From: Ilex aquifolium
Taxonomy: Eukaryota; Streptophyta; Magnoliopsida; Aquifoliales; Aquifoliaceae
DNA: 64,000 bases
Assembly: GCA_951799425.1 (NCBI GenBank)
Contig: OX637393.1
Coordinates: 4,387,001 to 4,451,000, forward strand
Direction: 5' to 3'
Below the pieces are notes generated by a model that had not been told where the DNA came from, did not search any database, and worked only from the letters and a program-made list of their open reading frames with translations. Of this stretch, positions 35,152 through 45,900 are shown one piece after another; the first letter of the stretch is position 1; the number at the start of each line of letters is the position of its first letter. A program made the position numbers and the translations under genes.

Positions 35152-38100
35152 TTACTGAAAGAACTTCTTAAGGTGCTCGGCATTCCAAGAGTGAGGTAGG
35201 ACCTTTCCTTCCTCTGTTCGTAGCTCGTAGTTTCCTGGTCTGACTACCCTTGACACGATATAGGGACCTTCCCAGTTGGGTCCCAGCTTCCCATGCGTAG
35301 GATCCTTCTTCGCAAGCAGAAGCCTCCTAAGCACCAAGTCTCCAACCTTGAAACTTCGGTGCCTTACCTTCCTGTTGTAGTATCTTGCAGTTTTCCTTTG
35401 ATAAATTTGGACGCGATGCAGAGCTCTGTCTCTTTTTTCATCCAGGAGATCGAGGTTCAATAGGAGAGACTCATCATTATGCCCGTCATCTGCAAATTCT
35501 ACCCTTGGTGATTGGAGCCCCACCTCAACAGGGGCTACTGCCTCGGTTCCAAAGGCCAAGGCAAAGGGGGTTTCCTGAGTTGCAGATCTGACGGTGGTCC
35601 TGTAGGCCCACAATACTTCAGGGATGTATTCCACCCACTTGCCTTTTAGGTTTTCTAGTTTGGTCTTCAGAGATGTCTTTATGGTTCTGATTGTGACCTT
35701 TGCTTGCCCATTGGTTTGAGGATGCGCAGGAGCTGAGAAATAGTTTTTTATCCCAAGCTCAGCACAAAACCCTTTAAATTTTGAATTGTCAAACTGCTTT
35801 CCATTGTCAGACACGACAACTCTGGGAACCCCAAACCTGCAAACTATCAACTTCCAAACGAAGTTTTGGACTTTTTGTTCGGTGATTGTTGCCAAAGGTT
35901 CGACCTCTGCCCATTTGGTGAAGTAATCCACTCCTATGATAGCGAACTTGCATTGTCCCATACCGGTGGGAAGGGGTCCAAGAATGTCCAAACCCCACTG
36001 CTGAAAGGGCCATGGGCTTACCACCGAGGTTAGCAGCTCGGGAGGACAGTGGAAAACATTGGCATGTTCCTGGCAAGTCTTGCACTTTTTGACCAAATCG
36101 GTGGCATCTTTGAGCATGGTTGGCCAATAATACCCTTGTCTTAGCGTTTTCCCTGCCAAGGCCCTAGCTCCGATGTGATTGCCACATATTCCCTCATGTA
36201 TCTCTCTGAGTATATAATTGGCGTCTTCATCTCCCACGCATTTAAGGAGAGGTGCTGAGAATCCTCGTTCGTACAGGTTTCCTTGCAACAAAGAAAATCT
36301 GGCTGACCTAGTTTTTAGCTTGGAGGCCTCTTTAGCATCGCTTGGTAAGGTTCCATTCTGTAGGTATTCTACGATAGGGTCCATCCAGCTCGGCTGGGCT
36401 ACGATTGGCAGCACGTCCTTCATTTCAATGCTTACTGAAGGCTCCGGAAGGTGCTCCACTGGTATTAGCCTATCCAGGTCTTCTTGTGAGGCAGTTGCTA
36501 ACCTTGCCAACGCATCTGCTCGTGAATTCTCTGCTCTAGGCACGTGTCTGACCTTAACCTGCACAAACTTCTTTATTATTTCTCGTACCTTTCTGAGATA
36601 AAGGATCATTTTTTCGCCTCTTGCTTCGTAGGATTCCTCTATCTACTTTACCACTAGTTGAGAGTCGCTGCAAATCTCCAGCTGTTCTGCTTCCATAGAA
36701 TAAGCAAGATTGAGCCCGGCAATGACAGCTTCATATTATGCCTCGTTATTTGAGGCTTTGAACCCAAATCTAAGGGCGTACTCGACATCTATTCCTTCTG
36801 GCGAGGTCAAGATTATACCTGCACCGCTTCCCTGTGCGTTGGCAGCTCCATCCACTGAAAGCCTCCATATGGGGAGGTCTGGTACTAAATCTGCGGTCTC
36901 CATAGGTGCTGCTGCTGTGAACTCTGCGATGAAATCCGCCAGAATTTGCCCTTTAATGGCAGTTCTTGGCTTATATTTGATATCGAACTCACTGAGCTCT
37001 ATGACCCATTTAACCAACCTCCCCGAAGATTCTGGCTTATGTAGCACTTGTTTCAATGGCTGATCTGTTGGAACTTCGATAGTATGAGCCTGAAAGTATG
37101 GTCTAAGTCTCCTAGCTGTTGTAACCAAAGCTAGAACGAGTTTCTCCATCTTTGGATATCTCTCCTCTGCCCCCCTCAGAGCTCTGCTGCAGTAGTAGAC
37201 TGGTTGCTGAGCTCTGTCTCGCTCCCTAACCAGTGCTGCGCTTGTTGAAAAATCCGAAACTGCCAGGTAGAGAGTAAGGATCTCCCCTTCTAAAGGGCTC
37301 ACCAAAACAGGAGGAGAGCTCATATAATTTTTCAGGGCTTTGAATGCTTCTTCGCATTTGGTATCCCACTGGAATGCTTTCTTCAAGACTTGGAAGAATT
37401 ATTGGCATTTGTCGCTTGACCTAGACACAAAACGACTCAGGGCAGCTATTCTACCTGTCAGGTGTTGTACCTCCCTTGTGTTGGATGGTGGCTGCATATC
37501 TAACACCGCCATAACCTTCTCTGGGTTAGCTTCAATTCCTCTGCTGCTAACTATAAAACCCAAAAACTTTCCTGCTGATACCCCGAATGCACACTTCGCA
37601 GGGTTGAGCTTCATCTTATATTCCTTTAGAATCTGGAATGATTCAGCTAGGTGTTCGATGTGGAGCTCTGCCTTTAGTGACTTTACTAACATGTCGTCGA
37701 TGTAGACCTCCATGGATGCACCTATCAGCTTTTGGAACATCCTATTCACCAACCGCTGGTAAGTGGCTCCAGCGTTCTTTAATCCAAAAGGCATGACCTG
37801 ATAACAATACGTTCCCTGTTCAGTCACGAAGGAGGTCTTCTCTTGGTCGTTGGGATCCATCCTGATCTGGTTATAACCTGAGAAGGCGTCCATGAAGCTA
37901 AGGAGCTCGTGTCCGGCTGTGGCGTCCACTATTAAGTCGATCCGAGGTAAGGGAAAGCTGTCCTTGGGGCATGCTCGGTTGAGGTCAGTAAAGTCGATGC
38001 ACAGTCGTCATTTACCATTGGTCTTTTTGACAAGAACCACATTTGCCAACCAAGTAGGGTAGTCAACTTCCCTGATGGCCTTGGCACGGAGGAGCTTGCC

Positions 38101-40635
38101 GACCTCCTCATTTATTGCCCTTTGCCTTTCTGAAGCAAAACTCCTTCTCTTCTGCTTGACGGGTTTGCACGTTGGGTTCACGCTTAGCTTATGGGTAATA
38201 ACCGAAGGGTCAACACCTTCCATGTCTTCTTTCTTCCAAGCAAACACTCCCATATTCTCCTTCAAGAACTAGATAAGGAGACCTTTGAGCTCATCGTTTA
38301 GTTTGGAACCCACATAAACGAGGTGTTCTGGCTCCCCATCAAGTTGAATCGGTTCCAACTCTTCTGATGGCATGGGTCTTGTTTCCATCTCATCCCTCAT
38401 GTCGAGTTCATCCAATTGGATGTTCTCAACCTCCTTCATCTTTATAGAAGCCATGTAGCATTCTCTTGCCACACGCTGGTCTCCTCGGACTGCTCCGATT
38501 CCATTTTCTATCGGGAATTTCACGACCAAGTGATAGGCAGATGGGACTGCCTTCATAGAATTAAGGGATGGCCTTCCAAGCAAGATGTTGTATGCAGAGG
38601 GAGCATCGACCACTAGGAATTTTACGGTTGTGGTGGCTTGGCAATGTGGGTCCCCTAGGGTGAGCACGAGCTGGATTGAGCCCAGGGGAAGCACCCTTTC
38701 CCCAGAGAATCCCAGCAAGTGAGTGCTTACAGGTTTGAGCTTTTCTCTTCCTATGTCCATTTTGTCGAAGGCAGGCGCGAAAATGATGTCTGGCGAGCTC
38801 CCGTTATTGATCAGGACTCGATGAACGGTCCTATTAGCCACCACAGCTCGTACCACCAATGGATCATCATGAGGGTACTAGCATCCCTCCAAATCAGAAT
38901 CTGAAAAAGTGATAGCTGTATCTAAGCGTGGTGCTTTGGATACAGTGTGTACTTCGAGAGCTTCTTCGGCTCTGATTCGTCGGAGGTGTGCTTTCCTGGC
39001 TGAACTGAACTCTCCACCACCCGCGAATCCTCTGGATATTACTCTAATCTCACCTAGAGGTCGTTGATGTGGTGCAGGTGCCTGTTGTGGAGGTGGCGGA
39101 GGTGGAAGAAATCGGTTCTGGTTGTCATGGGCTACAAAGCGACGTAACTGTCCTCGTTGGATCAAGAATTCAATTTCCTTCTTTAGTTGGATGCAGTCAT
39201 CAGTGTGGTGACCATGATCTCTGTGATAATCGCAATACTTCGTAGGGTCTCTCTTGGCCGGATCTGCCTTCATCCGAGGTGGCCATCTTAAGAACTTCTC
39301 GTTTTGGACTTCATACAAAACTTGTGACACAGCGGCAGTGAGGGGGGTGAATCGCTGAGGCTCGTATCTGGGCTGTAGTTCAGGCTGCATGGGGCCCAAG
39401 CGATCTCTGACATTCCCTCTTCTCTTCGGTGAGCGGTCCCTATCCTTCCTTGGAGATCTTTCTCTCCCTTTTTCCTTCCTGGGACTTCGTTCCCTTCTTT
39501 TTTCTTCTTTTTCTTTCTCCTTTCGTGAGAATGTACTCCCCACTTTGGAAAGGAGCGCCTCTTCACCATTTATATACTTTTCTGCCTTGGCTAATACTTC
39601 AGCCATGCTTGCCTGAGGATTCTTCGATATAGAGAACATTAAGTCCTTTGATTGCACTCCCAATCCTGCGATGAAAGCGGTAATGGCAAACTTTTCATCT
39701 GGGATATCTACCTTCAAAGATTCTGAATTGAACCTCTGCACATAGGATCGCAGGTTCTCGTCTGGCCTCTGCTTTATATTCAATAAGTAATAGCTCGGCT
39801 TCCTATAGATCCGAGCTCCAATGAAGTGAGACACGAAGGAAATGGAGAGTTCTTTGAAAGAAGAAATCGAGGCTGGGGGGAGCCTATTGAACCATGCCAA
39901 GGCTGACCCTTTCAAGGTGATGGCGAAGGCCCTGCACCGCACAGGGTTCTAGTATCCGTGTAACTCCATTTGATTCTTGTAGGTATTGAGGTGATCCACG
40001 GGGTCTTTTGTCCCATCAAAGACCTCTATCTGAGGTACTCTGAACTTCGGAGGAAGAGGGAAATGCAATACCCCAGGGGTGAATGGGGATTCGGTTTGCT
40101 GCACCAAGGCATCCATTGTTACTGGGGTTTTGACTTTCACTGCCTCTCTCATGTGGCTGAGCTCTTGCTGGATATCTTGGAAGCGGTGCTCCCAATATTG
40201 CTCCATTCTTTCCTGTTGGAAAGGATGGAAATCATTCCTCTCCGGTCCCTCGTTATGGCTTTGAGCTTCTTCGTTGATTTCCCTTCTAGGCAGCTGACGG
40301 GGTGCTTGGCTGATTTCCCCTCCTTCGTTTGCTTCCCTGAGGGGGTTAAGGTCCTGCCGTTCCCTAGGAGGAAGATTGTTTGGGCCTTGTCGAGCTGGTT
40401 GCGCCTATTGAGGATCTTGCAAGAGCTTCAAGAGCTCTTCATTTTGTTGGAGTAAGCGTTGATTGACCAGGCGAAGAGCGTCCAGTTCATTGTTGGGGGG
40501 AGGATCCACCGTAGGATGGTCGTTTTCAGCAGTAGGGATGAAATCTTCCGGTTGCCTCCCACTGGTGACCTCCTGGGGATTCTGAGGTCTTGGGGGATTC
40601 ATCTGACTTTTACTCATGTTTCGTGTAGAGACCAT
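35152..40635 (-). pseudogene. Element 1 gag-pol, single frame with eight stop codons
   Basis: From ATG at 40635 to 35152 the same frame is kept for 1,828 codons with no frameshift. It is cut by stops at 40405, 39949, 38878, 38269 and 36643 (TAG), 38008 (TGA, where Trp is expected), 37399 and 36736 (TAA). Gag has a CDYHRDHGHHTDDC zinc-knuckle-like motif (39234-39193). Protease has NNGSS instead of a catalytic Asp (38808-38806). RT keeps YIDD (37704-37693). The second RNase H starts near 36867 (LSVDGAANAQGSG). Integrase has the HHCC finger and the first two Asp (35988, 35808), but the third acidic residue is Lys (NGQAK, 35700-35698). The element therefore could not move on its own products. Confidence 0.93.
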
Positions 40636-40676
40636 CAGTTACTGAAGAATCAGTATATTTGTAACAAGAACTATCG

Positions 40677-40694
40677 TTCCCACAGACGGCGCCA
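40677..40694 (-). other. Element 1 primer binding site
   Basis: On the minus strand TGGCGCCGTCTGTGGGAA begins three bases after the 5' LTR. It has the usual TGG start complementary to a tRNA CCA end. I do not assign the tRNA. Confidence 0.75.
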
Positions 40695-40697
40695 AAC

Positions 40698-41433
40698 TGA
40701 CGATGTGGATCTACGCGAATGAGTTATTGAACATGATTAATTCGTATGAACAATCTACGTGGGGCTAAGTAGGGTGTCTGAGCTGCATGGCTCATATCTA
40801 ATAATGCTGGTTGATGTTTGTGGGAATGAGGATAGGGATGATAACACGACAGAATTATAGTGGTTCACCGGCCTGAGCTCGGCTAGTCCACTCAGCAATG
40901 GAGTCTCTAGCTCCTTTTCTTCTTATTTGTGGTATTGAATGTATTACAGTGTGATCAGGAGGGAATTAGGGTTTTTTTGTGGCTCTATCGCCTCATCCTC
41001 TTCAACGGAGGCCTTACCCCCCTCTTATAGCCTCTTGCTTACATCTAATCCGAATTTTCTTCCTATAATGAAGGGATTTCCCGTATCTCTCCCTCTTCGA
41101 TCCCGAAATTACCATAACTCCATTCGATTGGCTTCCATGGTCTATATCCCGAGATCTTTGCCTCTTACTGTGGGATCCTCCTTAATCACTAGAGAGGATC
41201 TTGGTTGGTTGAGGGTTTTATGCCTTAATTCCAGCTTGACCCCTACTTCAGGGGTGTCTGTTGTCATCTCGCTGTCTTCTTGCCTCTTTCTCCTATTCTC
41301 TTATCTGGAGGAGCTCTAATACCGGCTGGAGGAGCTCAGACTATGGCTGGAGGAGCTCAGCGTATCTTACCTGAGCTCCCGAGTTGAGCTCACTTCCCGA
41401 GCTCATGTCGGGGGTTTATTTTAGGTATCATCA
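40698..41433 (-). repeat. Element 1, 5' LTR (right)
   Basis: Same 736-bp length as the left LTR, with identical ends TGACGATG and ATCATCA. It provides the promoter for gag-pol in the element's orientation. Confidence 0.95.
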
Positions 41434-41436
41434 GTT

Positions 41437-41655
41437 CTAATGAGGGCCTTTGCAAAATATTGTGTTGCCTACATTAGTGCTTCGTATTGTGCTGATTACA
41501 TTGGTATGAGCCTGTTTAATTTTATTGATAATATAACATCGGGCAGACAAAGTATCCAAAGAGTGTTGCACTTTGTATTCAGGCAAAGCCTCTGGATGCA
41601 TCTCACCATTGACCAGTAGCCTTGGTTCAGAGGTGGATGAGGATTGATTCTCCAT
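41437..41655 (-). other. Short unrecognised frame in Helitron cargo
   Basis: An ATG-started frame of 72 codons (MENQSSSTSEPRLLVNGEM, then HPEALPEYKVQ) ends at the retrotransposon insertion point. I do not recognise the family. It may be a host gene exon captured by the Helitron and later interrupted, or chance. The rest of the cargo (41656-42360) shows no gene. Confidence 0.3.
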
Positions 41656-42396
41656 TTGCTTTGATCATCTGAGGATGTCTATGACATTGAAGAGTGATAT
41701 CCTCTTTTTATATGCAACTTTATAACTTTAAAACAGTTTGTTTAATGCTTCATATGCTTTTTATTTATGGGAAAAATTGCTTGATGTAATGTCAAATGAA
41801 ACTATAGACATCCAATCAGAAGAAAATAGGTCGACCTTATTTTATGAGCAACTCAGATTAATCTTAAAAAATATGAAATCTCATTGACTGGAAAAAAAAA
41901 AAAAAATGGAATCTCAAATTGGACCATTTTTGTCACAATCTAAACTTACTTTTTTTAATCAAGTAAAGAACTTAAAATTTTCCCACATTCCTGTTGATTG
42001 CCCCAGTGAAATACCAAAACAACAATGGCAATCATGTGCCCACACACCCTATAATAGTGCAAAGAAATGTCTTTTAGTATTCAATACGAGTTTGGAATGT
42101 TCATGTGAGAAATTGAATTGTTAAAATAGAAATGCAGTTTGTTGAATGCATCAAGTATTTCTTGGAGTGAAATAGTAAAGTTGTACATGAAAGGGCTAAA
42201 ATATCACACTGAGCTAATACTTTTCTATTGTTTTATTTTCTGTTTTAGTTTTTGTCTTTCTTAAAAGTTATATCAATAGATATTATACTAAATACCTCAA
42301 ATTTTGAATGATAAATCTAAAAAATAGAAATAAAAAATTAAAATTAAAATCACAACTCGAAATGAACCACGTGCAACGCACGTGTGCACTAACTAG

Positions 42397-42606
42397 TTGA
42401 CATAAAAAAGTATTAAAAGCATGAGTCCAACTACTCAAAGGTTGAGATTGAACATCAATTTTTTTTTCTTTTTTTTTGGGAGGAGAGAGCTTGGAGTATA
42501 TCTTTGCATGCGATTTCGAGAGTTTTCCGAATTATGCGAACCATTTAATTTATACCTCACAAAAAAATTATTTGATTTTGTAGATTTGGTTTCTTAAATT
42601 GATAAG
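42397..42606. repeat. Relic of a UGT-unit upstream segment (right part)
   Basis: Matches 7621-7826 and 59052-59230 (TTGACA, AAAAGTA, AAGCATG, GGTTGAGATTGAACATC, GGAGGAGAGAG). At about 42607 it changes to sequence shared with the UGT copy 1 3' flank. This gives the junction between successive tandem units. The 42607-42971 part is UGT copy 2 3' flank, without another gene. Confidence 0.8.
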
Positions 42607-42971
42607 ATTGTTTATATATTAAAAGACACTATTTATATATTGATACACAATTGTCTTTTTATTTATTTATTATAATTTACATACTTATATCCATATCCCA
42701 AAAATAAATGAAGGAAACTAATGTCATCACATTTCCAAACAAGAATGGCGATCGCCATTTTAAAAATCAGAACCGCTATTTAGCAGCTACACATGGCACA
42801 CGCCGAGCATGCCTGTATCATTATTCAGTACCAACATTTTACAACAGAATGACTGGGAAAAATGTCAAATTTCACATCTAAAATCCTATTACAAGGACTG
42901 TATTATTAGATCAAAGTTAAAATGCATAACATGAAATGAGGGTGTTCATCAAATCGTGCTTCTTTAATAGC

Positions 42972-45900
42972 TTAATTTTCACAAAGAAGAACCTCCTTGA
43001 TGAGCTTATCTAAGTATGTATTAGATGACCCCCCAACATCGGTAGCTCTTTCTGCCTTTTGTTTCCATTCTTTAGCATTTATCCTCATTTGCTTACCTTT
43101 TTCCCCTTTCATCATTTCCCTAACCAGCGATGAAACTTCGTCGCGCTTCACATCGGGATTGATTTCCATCCCCATCGCCCATTTAGTGCAGGCGATGCGG
43201 CAATTCGTTTGTTGATCAGCAAAGAAAGGCCAACAGATTACAGGCACACCACCAACCACAGTTTCAGTCATAGAGTTCCAACCACAATGTGTCAAAAATG
43301 CACCAACAGCAGGATGGCCTAGAACCTTCTCCTGTGCACACCAGCTCACTAGCAATCCTCTATCCCTGATCTCCTCCCGAAATTCTTCAGACAACACTGC
43401 CTCTCCATCTTTCACGACATCAGGTCTAATAACCCACAAAAATGACTGCTTACTATCCGCAAGCCCCCATGCCAATTCTCGAAAATGCTGGGTCGACATT
43501 ACTGCCACGCATCCATAGTTCACGTACAAAACAGATTCAGCTTCTCTGCTCTCTAGCCAGTCGAAAACTTTTGAGTCCTGCTTCCATAAACTTGAATTGA
43601 GCGACTCGGATAGGCTTTTAGGGACATGCTTTTGTTCTAGTAAGGAAAGAGGTCCAATTGGATAAATGTTTGGAAAATTGAATTTAGAAACGACAGTTTG
43701 TAAGGCTTCATGCTCAAGTTCCTCAAAGTTGTTGAAAATTATGGCACGAGCTTTCAGACAATCCTCTGTTTCTAGTCTCATAAAATGGAACATGATGTCA
43801 TTGGGATTGGTTGTTTGGACAAAGCTTGGAAGGTCCCTCAGGCGTATATTGGCCAAACCAGTGACCCAATCAATAGGTGTATCAAGAGTTCCATCAGTAA
43901 GATAGTCGTCATCTGCAAAACGGATTAATTTGTTCAAAGATATTTACCACCAAAAAAAAAAAAAGATTACCAAATAAAATGAAAATGAACATACAAGAAA
44001 CAAAGAACCTTGGATAGAACCCAAAGCAAATAAATCTTAAGAAATTTAATTCTAAAAAAGTCAATCCTAAATGGAATTTGGATTGAATTAGGGATTCGGA
44101 GATGCAATTCTCAAGAGTTTCCGGTCCTATAATAATGGCTTAAAGTCACGGCATCAGAAATGATTGTGGAGAGCACGGGCACTGAGTACGCACATTTTGC
44201 TATATATAGGGTTCAAAACATTCAGAAAAATACAAGAAAAACCTAGAAAAAATTAAAGAATATAATGATAACATTGTATTTGCTATAGATGACACTGATG
44301 ATGCACAAAATTGTCTTTGGCAATATCAACAGTCAAGTATGAATAGTGATGCAATTAACGAGTAATTAACGAGCAATCAATGACAATCAATGAATCAAAA
44401 CCATAAACAGAGAATTAACACAGGGATGTATAGTGGTTTGGTCTCGGATGACCTACGTCCACTCTCTGGAATGGCGGCAGCTATGGCCGGTGTTCTTTAT
44501 TAATGAATAAGAGTCATCAGAGTGTTACAGAGCTTTGAGAGAGGAGGAGCAATGTGTAGAGGTGTAGGAGGTGTTGTGTGTGTAGATCATGAGATGCCTC
44601 TCCAAGTGGAGAGAGCTTACATTATATAGGTTTACTAAGGCGGTGAGTTGAGGCGGTCACCACTATTTTGGTAAGTGTAGTTATGGTAGGATTCCACCAC
44701 TTTGGTAAGTACAAGTATGGTAGGATTTGATCTTCGGTGCGTATCCTGATATTTTCTCCCTCGTGCCCCTATTCCGTCGGAGGTGGTCCTGAGATGGACT
44801 AAGCTTGATTTGGAGTAGGCTAGGCTTGAGTCGTAGAAGGCTTCGTTGGAATAAGGAGGCAAGGGAGGAGGAGACCAAGGCAGGAAGGAGGAGGAGGCCA
44901 GGACTGGGCAGGCGCCCCCATGGGCGGCGCCCACTTGGGCTGGCCAGCCTCCTAGGCGCCCCCTTGGGCGTGGCCAACCTCTAGGCGGCGCCCCCTTGGG
45001 CGTGGCCAAGGTGCCTCTCTCATGGGTGGTCACCCTTTGGTCCATGGGCTTGGATTTTGTGTTCCGTACCCATTTGCAGCCGTACTTTTGGTGTCCCTTT
45101 ATGCCCTCTGTGATTTGGGCTATTCAACTCTGGGATTTTCTTTGGGCTTTCTTGGTCCGCTTAAATTGGGCTCGGCCCAGTCAATTTCGGACTCGTCATT
45201 TGCCCCCCATGCTCCAAGCTTCTGACTTCTGTGGGAGGAAAAGGTTGTGGGCATGTAATTCGTTGTCGCTTGAATGAGCATTTTCTTGCTCTGCATTGTA
45301 GTTGCTTTCCATTCTTTGAAGACTGGCTGAATTTATTGGGCGACGCCAAGACTATTGGACAGGCGCCTTAGGCAAAGCCTGGAAGTTGGGCAGTTCCTTG
45401 GGCGACGCCAGAAGCTTTTATTTTTTGTGTGGGCGATGGCAGCACATATGTACTGTGTCTTGGTGGAAAAAAGGCAAAGTTATAATATAATATTGATAGT
45501 CAGTAAAAGTAAAAGGCAAATGCCAATGTGATAGGAATATTATATTATAATAAGAGAAAGGTCATATGTATTTTTTTTTTCTTGGTTTGCTTGCTGCCTT
45601 TGCTGACTTATTTTTTTTTATTTTTTTATTTTTGGCCACGCCTCCTTGGGCGCTGCCTCCACAAAATTTTTTTTCTTGGCCACGCCTCCTTGGGTGCTGC
45701 CTCCACAAATTTTTTTTTTTTTTTTTGTATTGCTTCCTCGTTTATAAATAGAGGTCACTGTTTATTTCTTCATTTCTTGAGACTTTCTTTCACAAGGGTG
45801 TTCTTCCAAGCTTCCTCAAGAAGCTAGATCATCAAGCTTCTTCAAGAAGCTTTTCTTACCAAGCTTCTCCTAGAAGCTTTGCCAAGGCTTCTTCAAGAAG

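Larger units (their letters stand above)
29045..41433 (-). mobile_element. Ty3/Gypsy LTR retrotransposon, Tat lineage (element 1)
   Basis: Two 736-bp LTRs (TG...CA) are flanked by the 5-bp duplication GTTCT (29040-29044 and 41434-41438). The coding strand is minus: PBS beside the right LTR, purine tract beside the left. Protein order is gag, protease, RT, RNase H, a second RNase H of the archaeal-like type seen in the Tat lineage, then integrase; there is no chromodomain. On the plus strand, between pol and the 3' LTR, are two antisense genes. By eye the LTRs differ at about 19 positions, roughly 2.6 percent. Confidence 0.96.
28280..42396 (+). mobile_element. Helitron (about 1.72 kb without the nested retrotransposon)
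   Basis: Starts TCTATACTACTTTAAAACATC right after GGATGCAAA. It ends with a perfect hairpin CACGTGC-AAC-GCACGTG, a 12-nt tail TGCACTAACTAG, then TTGACA. Joining the flanks gives GGATGCAAA|TTGACA, which matches 59050-59060 (GCAAATTGACAAAAAAAGTA), so insertion was between A and T as known for Helitrons. No Rep/helicase is encoded. The cargo outside the LTR element (28300-29044, 41439-42360) is not recognisable except for a short frame at 41437-41655. Confidence 0.92.

Noticed and set aside
35152..40635. Separate genes for gag, protease, RT, RNase H and integrase
   Set aside because: The frames line up exactly between stop codons, so they are one broken polyprotein frame rather than separate genes.
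44635..45349. Open frames in element 2 LTRs (also 54808-55414)
   Set aside because: Frames on both strands of a GC-rich repeated LTR, without domains; they differ between the two LTRs.
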